A stretch of DNA of 64,000 bases from Vibrio sinensis. Its GTDB lineage: Bacteria; Pseudomonadota; Gammaproteobacteria; Enterobacterales; Vibrionaceae. Numbering within the stretch: the stretch's first letter is position 1; each line of letters opens with the position of its first letter. Both the position numbers and the translations under genes were made by a program. Where the stretch lies: contig NZ_QVMU01000016.1 of NCBI RefSeq assembly GCF_003605645.1, positions 1 through 64,000 of the forward strand. The letters are read 5' to 3'. Under the pieces are notes generated by a model that worked only from the letters and a program-made list of their open reading frames with translations, was not told the origin of the DNA and searched no databases. Positions 1-11,475 of this stretch are shown here, in pieces.

Positions 1-463
1 TTCACCCTTGGGAAACGAGTATTAAAAAACAAATATCTAGTTATAACAATGTCATCTTGGCGAAGAACTATAAATACCTTCTGCCAAAAAATACAGTTGG
101 CTCAAGAGCTTAGGATTTAAGTTTGTGGGGATCCCTCAGTGCCTGTCCCTTTAAGTGAATCCAGCACAAATAGATTGAGCGGTCAGTTTGTTGCGGTAAA
201 AAATGTGGGCAAAAGTATGGGTAACGAACTACTGACTATTCGGCAACTATTAAGTGTTGGTTTGTCAACGTCTAGTGTAACCGAGCCTTACACATCACCA
301 TTGATGTTGGGCAACCTAGCGAACAAGCATAAGTAAAAATTGACACATATAATCAATCAGTTACTAGCATTTACAATAAAAATAAAATGGGGTTTTGGGG
401 GAGATTTGTACTTTCCGTAACATAACTCTATGGTGGTACGGGCTCAGCCCGTACCACTATGAA
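1..463. other. Intergenic left edge, no convincing gene
   Basis: I see no credible gene here. The only open frame of note (139-336) starts at a GTG without a ribosome-binding site and resembles nothing. Positions 141-150 carry GCCTGTCCCT followed by TTAA, a sequence I associate from memory with REP-like elements of marine gammaproteobacteria; the same 10-mer recurs at 23989-23998. Confidence 0.4.
433..457. terminator. GC-rich hairpin after ygjI
   Basis: A perfect 11-bp stem (433-443 with 447-457, loop TCA) sits just beyond the stop of the minus-strand transporter gene. It lacks a clean T-run on that strand, so it may be a terminator or only an mRNA 3'-stabilising hairpin. Confidence 0.5.
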
Positions 464-1897
464 CTAGTTGGATATTGCAGTCGGTGTTGCTTCTTTTACT
501 CGATCTTCTTCGTTTAGTGATTTCTCATACTGGCTATACTTCCACCAAGCAAAACCAAGAAAGATTACAATACCACCAACATTGTAGAAAAGGATTGTCA
601 TAATATCAGCTCCCGTTGGGAAAGTTGATGCAAGGAAGCCAACACTAAAGATTGCGATTAACACAGATACCGCTGCGATTCCGACCTTACGTGAGCCCAT
701 TTTGAAGTCTCGTTCAAGATGGTCCAATTTTAGACGTAGATTTAGGTAAGCCAGCATGATGAATAGAGGCGGAAGCATTGAAGCTGCTGCTGTCATGTTA
801 ATTACTGTATTCATTAGATCTTGTGCTGTATTTGATCCTAACGTTGGGATGACCATCAGTGGGATAACAATCAGGAATTGATACCACGCAGCACGGGCAG
901 GTACTCCATTTTCGTTCAATTCAACAGTCTTCTTACCAAAGATACCTTCTGGAATTTCAGAGAAAAATATTTTTACTGGTGTTGCTGTCCACATTAATAG
1001 TGAGCCAAACATCGCAGTGAATGAAACTAAGCCGACAAAGCGGTTCATTATAATTTCAGATAGGCCGAAGTGTGTAGCCAGACCTTCAAATACTTGAACT
1101 GAACCGCCTGTATATTTCAGTGTACCACTCGGAACAAAAACGTTAATGAGCACAGAAGCCACACAGTAAAGCACACCGATGAAAATACCCGCTATGATGA
1201 TTACTTTAACAAAAGATTTTGAGCCACCTTTGACGTCGTTCACGTACACTGCGACCGATTCTGCACCACCAGCAGCCATGAAGATCCAAGTAGTAATACC
1301 GAGGAATGCCCAACTAAACTCCGGAATCATTGCCTCTACTGTGATAGGGTCAGCAGGTTGTACACCACCGATTAATGCTGCACCTGCAAGCAGGATGTAA
1401 GACATAGTTAAAAGTAGCATAAGAGAAGATGTGACTGACGTAATTGGCCCCAACATCTTAGCACCATTAGTCGATACGTAAGTCGCGAATGCGAACAAGA
1501 TCATACTTAGCACAGTTGTAGTTAATGGGGTAAAAACATACTCATATCCAAGGAATGCGTACGATGCATACGCAATAACACGAGGCAGCAAAGAGGTGAA
1601 AAAGAATAGATTAACGAACCAATAGGTGTAGGCAGAAATAAACGCCCAACGACCACCTAGTGAACTTTTTACCCAAGCGTACACTCCCGCTTCGGAGTCT
1701 TTATTCAGAGATACGAACTCTGCGATGATCAAACAAAAAGGAATGAAGTAAAAAATGGTTGCTAAGAAAAACATTGGTGCAGAAGCAAGACCAATCTCAA
1801 TGTTATTATTAATTACGTTATTAAAGCTAAATACTGCGGCAAATGTTAAGGACAATAACCCGAATTTACCTATGGTATTACGTTTGGATTCAGACAT
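464..1897 (-). CDS. ygjI: APC-family transporter YgjI
   Basis: This 477-residue inner-membrane protein has about twelve hydrophobic segments and the N-terminal features of amino acid-polyamine-organocation permeases (NNVINNNIEIG in TM1, SEAGVYAWV near residues 67-75). E. coli YgjI is, as I recall, also 477 residues and lies directly downstream of ebgC, as here. The family moves amino acids or amines by antiport or symport, and the region resembles glutamate:GABA-type exchangers. The substrate is unknown. Its position after ebgC suggests cotranscription, yet an amino-acid type carrier is an odd partner for a beta-galactosidase. The gap to ebgC is 82 bp, so it may also have its own promoter. 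Confidence 0.85.
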   Translation of the reverse strand: MSESKRNTIGKFGLLSLTFAAVFSFNNVINNNIEIGLASAPMFFLATIFYFIPFCLIIAEFVSLNKDSEAGVYAWVKSSLGGRWAFISAYTYWFVNLFFFTSLLPRVIAYASYAFLGYEYVFTPLTTTVLSMILFAFATYVSTNGAKMLGPITSVTSSLMLLLTMSYILLAGAALIGGVQPADPITVEAMIPEFSWAFLGITTWIFMAAGGAESVAVYVNDVKGGSKSFVKVIIIAGIFIGVLYCVASVLINVFVPSGTLKYTGGSVQVFEGLATHFGLSEIIMNRFVGLVSFTAMFGSLLMWTATPVKIFFSEIPEGIFGKKTVELNENGVPARAAWYQFLIVIPLMVIPTLGSNTAQDLMNTVINMTAAASMLPPLFIMLAYLNLRLKLDHLERDFKMGSRKVGIAAVSVLIAIFSVGFLASTFPTGADIMTILFYNVGGIVIFLGFAWWKYSQYEKSLNEEDRVKEATPTAISN

Positions 1898-1979
1898 ATT
1901 CTATCTCCGATGAATCACTTTTGATGTGTAGGGAGGAAAGACTTACAATGATGTGATCGCAGTCTTTCTCTTGATTTTT

Positions 1980-2432
1980 TTATTTATTTAAGAAGTAGCC
2001 ATCTTCGATAGTCACTTTGAGCACCACTTTTCTTACCCTGTGATCTCCATGGAAGCGGTACGCTTTATCATTTTCAAAAATTGCAATCTGACCTTCGAAA
2101 AGCTCGCGTGTTTCTCCTTGACCAATAAAGTATTCGCGGTCAGTTTCATCACTGTAAGCTTGTTTAGTCTGGAGGTTTTTTTTGTTGGCAAATTCAACTG
2201 TTTCACGGCCTTCGAGATAGTAGTGCACATCGAAGTAGCGCCGATTACCGACAAGCGTTTCTGTCTGTTCGGCGATGCCGTCCTCAATCATGTAAGCCAG
2301 CGAATCCCCAATGGAATACATCACACCGTCTCTGAGCTTTTCAGTATTACCGATGGCTTCCACGCATCGGTTCCATTTGCGACCATTGCGGTACACCACT
2401 TTGAATTGTTCTAAGTTGTCTAACACGATCAT
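1980..2432 (-). CDS. ebgC: Beta-galactosidase small subunit EbgC
   Basis: At 150 residues this matches the usual EbgC length (about 149) and the YhcH/EbgC/YiaL cupin-like family; the conserved VHYYLEGRE and the late FHGDHRVRKVVLKV segment fit that fold. In E. coli EbgC associates with EbgA in a hetero-octamer and is needed for full activity. The start codon lies 3 bp after the ebgA stop, so translation is probably coupled and subunits made in matched amounts. The reading frames on the opposite strand here are shadows. Family and gene order make the identification firm. Confidence 0.93.
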   Translation of the reverse strand: MIVLDNLEQFKVVYRNGRKWNRCVEAIGNTEKLRDGVMYSIGDSLAYMIEDGIAEQTETLVGNRRYFDVHYYLEGRETVEFANKKNLQTKQAYSDETDREYFIGQGETRELFEGQIAIFENDKAYRFHGDHRVRKVVLKVTIEDGYFLNK

Positions 2433-2435
2433 GGA

Positions 2436-5636
<3,201 letters not shown>

Positions 5637-5796
5637 TAAACACCTAAAGCCGGTTAACTTTAACCTAATCACGCTTTGACTTAGTTTTGAGTTAAATGAT
5701 GTGACCTGGTTAAAAAACTTACGTTCTGATGTAAAAAGAAGCGACTAAGGGTAAGTAAAACTAGTAAAAGTGATAAAAAAATGAGGAATATAGACA

Positions 5797-5828
5797 TAAA
5801 AAAAGCACTGACGTGTCAGTGCTTTTTG
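5797..5828 (-). terminator. Intrinsic terminator after ebgR
   Basis: A 9-bp stem (5804-5812 with 5815-5823) is flanked by A-runs on one side and T-runs on the other. On the minus strand it follows the ebgR stop and ends in seven Ts, a classic Rho-independent terminator that separates ebgR from ebgA transcription. Confidence 0.85.
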
Positions 5829-5847
5829 ACAAAATAAAATGTAAGGA

Positions 5848-6843
5848 TCAGTCGAGCGCTTTTGTCGTACCACGTAACTTAAGCTTACTTGGTACATAAA
5901 CTTGCAGCGGCAATGCGCGACCGTCTCGATATTTCTCTACCAGCAAGTTTACCCCTTGAATCCCCATCATCTCAGAGTGAATACGCACTGTTGAGAGCGG
6001 TGGGAAAGTAAAACGTGCTGTTGGAATATCATTTACGCTAATCAAAGCGATATCTTGCGGTATGTTCAAGCCAAATTCGTGAATAGCGCGCAATACGCCG
6101 ATAGCAATAGAGTCTGACGCGATAAATAAGGCATTAGGAAAGTTTTCTTTTGTCAGCATTGTTTTTGCTAGGTTATAACCGGACAAACTTGAAAAATCAC
6201 CACGGTAGATATCAATTTTTGATACAACACCTTTCAGACTCCCATATTCCACAAAAGCTTTTTCACGAATGTCTGCGGTATTCGGTTCATCTTGCCCACC
6301 GATGAAGCCAATACGTTCGTATCCTTGATCAATAAAGAAGTCAATCACCTGCTTGCTAATACGCACCAGATCGATATCAACACAATCATAAGAGCGTTCT
6401 TGATCTGAAAAATCGATGTGACAGATACTGTCAGCTAAGTGCTTGGGTAACTGATTAATAGTTCGCTGATCGATTTTTCCAACTAGCAGCACACCTGTAA
6501 TCTTTTGTATTTCAATGCAAATTTCACTGTTATAACAATTGGTTAGGGCGATACCCAACTTATCACACTGCGTTTCAATGCCGTGACGAATCGATAAGTA
6601 ATACGGATCATTCACTTCCGCTTCTTGCTTATAATTATAGAGCGCCAAAAAGTGGTGTCGTCGTTTGGTCTCTTTTGTGGCTTTCTTTGAACTGCTAGTG
6701 CGGTATTCCAGCTTTTCAGCAATCTCTAAGATACGGTGTTTCGTGTCATCTTTTACGCTTAGTGTCGGGTCATCATTCAACACGCGTGATACGGTTGCAA
6801 GTGAAACGCCCGCTTCGGTAGCGATATCTTTTAATGTTGCCAT
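5848..6843 (-). CDS. ebgR: LacI-family repressor EbgR
   Basis: This 331-residue regulator opens with a canonical LacI helix-turn-helix (MATLKDIATEAGVSLATVSR), followed by a periplasmic-binding-protein-like sugar-sensing domain. I placed the start at 6843 rather than at the upstream ATG at 6888, because LacI proteins begin at this MATLKDIA and a GAGA stands eight bases before it. E. coli EbgR is about 327 residues and represses ebgAC until a beta-galactoside binds. The gene lies directly upstream of ebgA in the same direction but has its own terminator. A half-operator at 6922-6931 suggests autoregulation. Confidence 0.93.
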   Translation of the reverse strand: MATLKDIATEAGVSLATVSRVLNDDPTLSVKDDTKHRILEIAEKLEYRTSSSKKATKETKRRHHFLALYNYKQEAEVNDPYYLSIRHGIETQCDKLGIALTNCYNSEICIEIQKITGVLLVGKIDQRTINQLPKHLADSICHIDFSDQERSYDCVDIDLVRISKQVIDFFIDQGYERIGFIGGQDEPNTADIREKAFVEYGSLKGVVSKIDIYRGDFSSLSGYNLAKTMLTKENFPNALFIASDSIAIGVLRAIHEFGLNIPQDIALISVNDIPTARFTFPPLSTVRIHSEMMGIQGVNLLVEKYRDGRALPLQVYVPSKLKLRGTTKALD

Positions 6844-6921
6844 GTTTATTTCTCGTCGGCATAGCCGACTGTTCCAGCGATAATTCATTCATTGTAAAGA
6901 GGTAGTTACGGAAGCACAAAC

Positions 6922-6944
6922 TTTTAGTAAACCTGTTTTCTTCA
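6922..6944. promoter_or_regulatory. Partial EbgR-type site upstream of ebgR
   Basis: TTTTAGTAAA matches ten bases of the perfect ebgA operator arm; the opposite arm is poorly kept. It lies about 80 bp before the ebgR start and could allow autoregulation. This is weak evidence without footprinting. Confidence 0.35.
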
Positions 6945-7064
6945 ATAATTTATGCCTACCATTTGTCACCTCACAAGTCAGATTCAAACTCATTATCGAC
7001 ATTTTAACCAAAATTCGATATTTATCCTTGTATTTATTATATTGACTGATATCGTGAAAATTAT

Positions 7065-7087
7065 TTTTAGTAAAAATTTACCGGAGC
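7065..7087. promoter_or_regulatory. EbgR-type half-operator over the ygjH leader
   Basis: The left arm TTTTAGTAAAA is identical to the ebgA operator arm; the right arm is degraded to TTTAC. The site ends on the GGAG ribosome-binding site of ygjH (7083-7086), so a bound repressor would block the start of that transcript. Confidence 0.45.
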
Positions 7088-7091
7088 TTTA

Positions 7092-7427
7092 ATGATGGAA
7101 ACTATTGCTTACCCAGACTTCGCAAAACTAGAAATGCGCACAGGAAAAATAATTGAGGTTGTTCGTCACGAAAACGCAGATAAGCTGTATATCGTACAGA
7201 TTGATATCGGCAAGACCACGCTGCAAACAGTCACGAGCCTAGTTCCGTACTACACAGAAGAAGAATTAGTGGGTAAACAAGTCGTGGTTCTATGCAATCT
7301 TGCAAAAGCAAAGATGCGAGGTGAAACGTCGGAATGCATGCTGCTTTGTGCGGAAACGGATGACGAATCAGAATGTGTATTGTTGGCACCTGAACGCGTA
7401 ATGCCGACTGGGATAAGAATTGTTTAG
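7092..7427 (+). CDS. ygjH: tRNA-binding OB-fold protein YgjH/CsaA-like
   Basis: This 111-residue protein is one complete tRNA-binding (EMAP/Trbp111-type) OB-fold domain: FAKLEMRTGKI near the start, HENADKLYIVQIDIG, then a long acidic loop and MPTGIRIV at the end. Such proteins dimerise and bind the tRNA elbow; CsaA relatives have been described as chaperone-like. The GGAG at 7083-7086 is 5 nt from the first ATG and 8 nt from the second (7095), so the second may be the real start. E. coli ygjH also lies next to ebgR, which supports the name. The gene is divergent from ebgR and shares its regulatory region. Confidence 0.88.
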   Translation: MMETIAYPDFAKLEMRTGKIIEVVRHENADKLYIVQIDIGKTTLQTVTSLVPYYTEEELVGKQVVVLCNLAKAKMRGETSECMLLCAETDDESECVLLAPERVMPTGIRIV

Positions 7428-7512
7428 TCTTAAAATACAGTAAACCACTTTCGCAGTAGTAAACTGAAAATTAAATCAATTCATATTTTACCTCCTAACA
7501 CCTCCTTTCCAA

Positions 7513-7541
7513 TTCGGGTTTAACGCATGGTTAAACCCGAA
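7513..7541. repeat. Perfect 12-bp inverted repeat after ygjH
   Basis: TTCGGGTTTAAC (7513-7524) pairs perfectly with 7530-7541 across a 5-base loop. There is no T-run on either side, so it is not a textbook terminator, though it probably forms a stable hairpin in the ygjH 3' region. Confidence 0.6.
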
Positions 7542-7617
7542 ATACGCCCTCTACTTAGTATAAAAAGCTGTTCATTGTGATGGCTTATTGACATAACCTA
7601 TTTTTTCGCCAGAGGTT

Positions 7618-7971
7618 TTGTCTTATCAAAAAAAGAACCGGTCACTCAAGCCCACTGGTACAAGTGAACCTAAGGCGAGCTATCGTTCAACCATTATTTA
7701 TGAACGTTCGCCACAAGTAAAAGCTTGGGTATTAAACCGAGCAGGTGGGATATGTGAATTTTGCCAACAACAAGCTCCCTTTATGACTTTATCCGGTTCT
7801 CCTTACTTAGAAGTTCATCATGTAAGGCGGCTCTCTTTAGGTGGTTCTGATACTGCTTCCAATTGTGTTGCATTGTGCCCAAACTGTCATCGGTCCTTTC
7901 ATTACAGTATTGAACATGAACTATTGGTTGATAAATTATATCAATTAAACACTGAGCTTATCCGTGAGTGA
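7618..7971 (+). CDS. HNH nuclease domain protein, possibly truncated
   Basis: The 117 residues hold a complete zinc-bound HNH module: C46-x2-C49, VHHV at 66-69, N82, then C87-x2-C90-H91. Related domains I know form the C-terminus of longer HNH/McrA-like endonucleases of 250-350 residues, so this may be a remnant. No ATG or GTG fits: the frame opens after a TAA at 7594, and the only usual start is TTG 7618, two bases after AGAGG, which is too close. Either an alternative start such as ATT 7600 is used or the 5' part was lost. Target specificity cannot be read from sequence. A strong terminator follows. Confidence 0.65.
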   Translation: MSYQKKNRSLKPTGTSEPKASYRSTIIYERSPQVKAWVLNRAGGICEFCQQQAPFMTLSGSPYLEVHHVRRLSLGGSDTASNCVALCPNCHRSFHYSIEHELLVDKLYQLNTELIRE

Positions 7972-8010
7972 AATGTATAAAGAACCAAGTTTGAGATAAA
8001 GCGATTAACG

Positions 8011-8037
8011 AAAAAGGACTCTATGAGTCCTTTTTTT
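8011..8037 (+). terminator. Intrinsic terminator after the HNH gene
   Basis: AAAAAGGACTC (8011-8021) and GAGTCC form a hairpin with loop TAT, followed by seven Ts (8031-8037). It ends the HNH transcript; the leading A-run would let it work in reverse as well. Confidence 0.85.
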
Positions 8038-8260
8038 ATGCGTCAATTCCCTAACCTCACCGATAAAGCGAAAGACGCACAAAAGTTAAAAAGCATTGAA
8101 TTAGCGAGCAAAACCAACTGATTTGGTAACTTCTTTCAAAGTGACGTAAACGATTGCTTTTGGTGTGATCAGCATCGCATATATTTATGCAACGCTTGAT
8201 TATAGTCGGCGCCAATTCGGTTCACCTCACTTTACGACCAATTTTTCGGATAGGTTAATA

Positions 8261-9811
8261 ATGAAAAAACATACTCTTGCTCTTTCTCTCAGCATGCTAC
8301 TTCTGGGGAGCTCATTTTCAGCTTTGGCAGAAATTAAGAACGTAACACTGCTGCACACCAATGATATTGAAAGTGTCTATGAACCTGTTGATGCATTTTG
8401 GAACCCGGATATTTCACGAATCGGTGGTATCCCTTATCTAGCTACTTTGATCCATGAAACTCGCGCACAAGAAGAGGTCAGTTTTCTGTTTGATGCTGGC
8501 GATATTTTTACCGGTTCACTATCAAAGAAAACACAAGGCAAACTGGCATTCGACCTTTACAGTGCTATGGGTTACGACGTGATAACCCTAGGTAACCATG
8601 AATTTGAATATGGCTGGAAAACACTAAAAGAGACCATGCCTCGCGCAGCTTACCCAGTACTGAATGCCAATATCAAGTTCGAACAAAACAATGCACCATT
8701 CGCACAACCATACACTATTGTTGAACGTGATGGTGTTCGTATTGGCGTCGTTGGCGTAATGGGGATTGATGCGTTTTATAACACCATGTGGAAAGGTAAT
8801 CGCAAAGGCTTAACGATTGACGATCCAATCGAAGTCGCACAATTCTGGGTTGATAAAATTCGAGATGAAGTGGACATGGTGGTGGTGTTGACCCATCAAA
8901 ATAAAACCGCTCCGATGCAAACAGACAAAGAAGCCGATCCTGAAGTTCAACGCGGATTCGATGAAGATTACGCAATGGCTGGAAAACTAAAAGGTGTGGA
9001 CGTCATCTTTGGTGGTCACTCTGATCATGGTTTATGGGAACCTGTTGTTCATCCAGATACAGGAACCGTCGTTGGCCTGACATTTGGTCAAGGTAAATAT
9101 TTGGGCTACACCAAATTTGCTGTAGATACTGAAAAACACAGCGTTAAACTGCTAGATGGCAAACTCATTCCAGTAGAGTCCGACAAATTAGAACGTGATA
9201 CAAAAACCGGTGAATTAATTGATCAGGCACGAGCAAGCTTCCCTGAACTGAGTGAGCAAATCGCAACCATTAACGACACCGCATTTCGTCGTTACTACCG
9301 TGAATCGAATATCGGCAACCTTGTCGCAGATATGATGCGTGACACAGGAAAAGCTGACATTGGTATGATCAGCTCAGGTAGCATTCGTGTGGATTTAAAT
9401 AGCGGCCCTGTGACACTTGAAAATGTCATGAATGTGTTCCCATTCACCGATAAACTAGCAGTTGTATCTATCAGCGGAAAACAAGTAAAAGAGCTGCTTG
9501 AATACAGTTACACTCTGCCGTATGGTTTGGCGCAATTCTCTGGCATCGAAGCGAAATACGATAGCCGTAAACCAGAGGGTGAACGCTTATTATCTCTGAA
9601 CATTAATGGCAAGCCAGCGGAAGATAACAAGCAATACAGTGTTGCGACTTATTCATACGCAGCAAGTGGTGGTGATGGTTACCATGTTTTTGCTAAAGGA
9701 ACGCCTGTTTCTCAAGGCGATCTTGTGATGCAAGTTTTGATTGACCAATTTAAAGCACAAAAACAGATAACTGTGCCTCCTCTAGGTCGCCAAATTGATA
9801 TCAGTCGCTAA
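8261..9811 (+). CDS. Exported 5'-nucleotidase-family metallophosphatase
   Basis: This 516-residue protein has a signal peptide (MKKHTLALSL..., cleavage after ALA near residue 23), an N-terminal calcineurin-like phosphoesterase domain (about 27-290) and a C-terminal 5_nucleotid_C substrate domain (about 330-510). Metal-site motifs are visible: TNDIE (33-37), DAGDIFTG, GNHEFEYG, LTHQNK and GGHSDHG. The usual D-x-H at the first motif reads D35-I-E37, so one metal ligand is swapped. The family hydrolyses nucleotides or nucleotide sugars in the periplasm. I set the start at 8261 because it begins the signal peptide; an open frame extends upstream to 8165. The next gene follows after 17 bp. Confidence 0.85.
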   Translation: MKKHTLALSLSMLLLGSSFSALAEIKNVTLLHTNDIESVYEPVDAFWNPDISRIGGIPYLATLIHETRAQEEVSFLFDAGDIFTGSLSKKTQGKLAFDLYSAMGYDVITLGNHEFEYGWKTLKETMPRAAYPVLNANIKFEQNNAPFAQPYTIVERDGVRIGVVGVMGIDAFYNTMWKGNRKGLTIDDPIEVAQFWVDKIRDEVDMVVVLTHQNKTAPMQTDKEADPEVQRGFDEDYAMAGKLKGVDVIFGGHSDHGLWEPVVHPDTGTVVGLTFGQGKYLGYTKFAVDTEKHSVKLLDGKLIPVESDKLERDTKTGELIDQARASFPELSEQIATINDTAFRRYYRESNIGNLVADMMRDTGKADIGMISSGSIRVDLNSGPVTLENVMNVFPFTDKLAVVSISGKQVKELLEYSYTLPYGLAQFSGIEAKYDSRKPEGERLLSLNINGKPAEDNKQYSVATYSYAASGGDGYHVFAKGTPVSQGDLVMQVLIDQFKAQKQITVPPLGRQIDISR

Positions 9812-9828
9812 CGAGGAACGTTTAACAC

Positions 9829-11358
9829 GTGTCTTTTCGACAAGAATATAACGGATGCAAAACCTACGGTTGCTCAAACAGCGGCGAGCCTGATTTCGCC
9901 CATTATTCTCTATCAAATCGACTCGGTTATCCGGCATGGCACTGCGAATTATGCGGTGCCTATCCTCCAGAACTACTCAATCCCCCCATCCTCTCTTTGG
10001 CTGAGCAAATCCAACAACGCCAATTTGAGCCCTACTTCCATTGTGATAACCAAAGATGTGATTGCCAAAGATGTGATTACCAAAGCCATGCTACTTGGCT
10101 TCGTTATGGCAAAACAGCAACTGGTAGTCAGCGAGTTCAATGCCGTGAATGTCATAAGGTCAAGGCACTGCCGAATCCTGCTGCTATCACAACGACACTG
10201 CAACCTTTACTGGATGCACTTTTAAGTGGAGTTAAACCGAACCATCTACAACGACAACTTGGGCTAAGCAGTAAAATATTCAATCAACGGTTGAAGCAAC
10301 TTGCGACGCTATTAACCCAGTTCACTCGTCTGCATGAACAGCAGCATTGGCAGGCACCATCCCCAATCACGTTACAGACGCGGAGCCATATCCAATATTG
10401 TCGTTCGGGATTACAACGCCAGCAGCGATCTCAAAAACAAAGCCATGCACATGTGTGGACATTAGCGACGGTTGATGCGAGTACAGGGTACGTTTACTTG
10501 ATTAGTGATAACGCACTCTATCCTATCGATATTGCTGATAAAGAACATCACAGCTCAGCTTCGCACCCGGGTATTCAGGGAACACATTGGCTTGAAAATA
10601 GTCGTTATGCTCAAGTTCATCAAGAACCCGATTTCAGTGACGAGCCTGATGTATTGGCTCGTGCTGAGAAAACTTACACTAAGATTCTGGCACGAAGCCA
10701 ATTTGATCAGCTTGGTTATTGCCTCAGTATTCATGCATCTCTTGGTGAGGGGACATTATTGCGCCCAGTTTATGCTGCCCACGCTCACATGCAAAACCTG
10801 CATCAATGGTTACCAAGTCATACTGATATCAATTTGCTACTAGAACATGAAAGCTTTCTACGTGGCGCTGCGATGACGGCGTTTTCTCATTCCATTAATC
10901 ACGGTACAACATCGCTTTATTACTGGCACCTTTCCTGCGCAAATAGTCAATCAAATGCTCAGAGTGATTTGGGCAGAAGTATGAGTTGGTGGAACGAACG
11001 ATGGCATCAAATTGAGTTATTGCGCCACAATAAACAATGGCAGGTGGGGATTGGTTTATTGACGCCTCATAAGCCTAAATCAATCAAAGCGATCTACGCC
11101 CTATTTCCTAATACTCTCGATGGATGCCATACATTCTGGCAAGGGTTTAACGGCTGGTTAAGCCCTGATGTAGCCACACGAATGAGCATAGGAAAAGTCC
11201 ACCTTTGGCAGCAGGTTTATCGATACTTGTATAATGCAAAGCTAATGAAAAACAAACGCAATACATTGGTTTACTCACCTATTGATACTTCATCCATCAA
11301 TAATTTGGTGCAGTGTTTAAATGACTCGATGATTGAATCTAAATCGTCTGCTTTTTAA
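9829..11358 (+). CDS. Cys-rich zinc-ribbon protein of unknown function
   Basis: I do not recognise this 509-residue protein. It begins at GTG 9829, 12 bases after a GAGG. The first 110 residues hold paired cysteines: C10/C15 with C39/C42, and C72/C77 with C105/C108, the latter inside RYGKTATGSQRVQCREC, which recalls the zinc ribbon of IS1 InsA-type transposases. A helix-turn-helix-like stretch follows (about 125-160), then ATVDASTGYVYLISDN (about 214-229), reminiscent of the first acidic strand of an RNase H-like DDE domain. I cannot place the further acidic residues, and no terminal repeats flank it. It may be a domesticated transposase-like protein; it probably shares an mRNA with the 5'-nucleotidase. 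Confidence 0.7.
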   Translation: MSFRQEYNGCKTYGCSNSGEPDFAHYSLSNRLGYPAWHCELCGAYPPELLNPPILSLAEQIQQRQFEPYFHCDNQRCDCQRCDYQSHATWLRYGKTATGSQRVQCRECHKVKALPNPAAITTTLQPLLDALLSGVKPNHLQRQLGLSSKIFNQRLKQLATLLTQFTRLHEQQHWQAPSPITLQTRSHIQYCRSGLQRQQRSQKQSHAHVWTLATVDASTGYVYLISDNALYPIDIADKEHHSSASHPGIQGTHWLENSRYAQVHQEPDFSDEPDVLARAEKTYTKILARSQFDQLGYCLSIHASLGEGTLLRPVYAAHAHMQNLHQWLPSHTDINLLLEHESFLRGAAMTAFSHSINHGTTSLYYWHLSCANSQSNAQSDLGRSMSWWNERWHQIELLRHNKQWQVGIGLLTPHKPKSIKAIYALFPNTLDGCHTFWQGFNGWLSPDVATRMSIGKVHLWQQVYRYLYNAKLMKNKRNTLVYSPIDTSSINNLVQCLNDSMIESKSSAF

Positions 11359-11376
11359 AACAAACCGTCCCCCATG

Positions 11377-11403
11377 CACCTAGTTTGTCTAGGTTCAGGG
11401 GAA
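11377..11403. terminator. Hairpin between convergent genes
   Basis: ACCTAG and CTAGGT pair around a 5-base loop, with CCCC and GGGG able to extend the structure outward. It lies between the convergent ends of the zinc-ribbon and formate dehydrogenase genes. No strong T-run follows, so terminator function is only likely. Confidence 0.4.
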
Positions 11404-11475
11404 CGTCGTTATCTCTCAACTACCTGTCACTGAGTCATCCGCACCGAGTTAACCACTAAAGATCGATAGAAAAAA

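Noticed and set aside
139..336. 65-residue plus-strand open frame at the left edge
   Set aside because: GTG start without a ribosome-binding site, no recognisable features, overlaps a REP-like word.
2040..2414. 124-residue open frame opposite ebgC
   Set aside because: Antisense to a firmly identified gene with conserved neighbours.
9829..11358. Zinc-ribbon gene considered as an active insertion sequence
   Set aside because: No terminal inverted repeats or target duplications around it, and it lies in operon spacing with the gene before.
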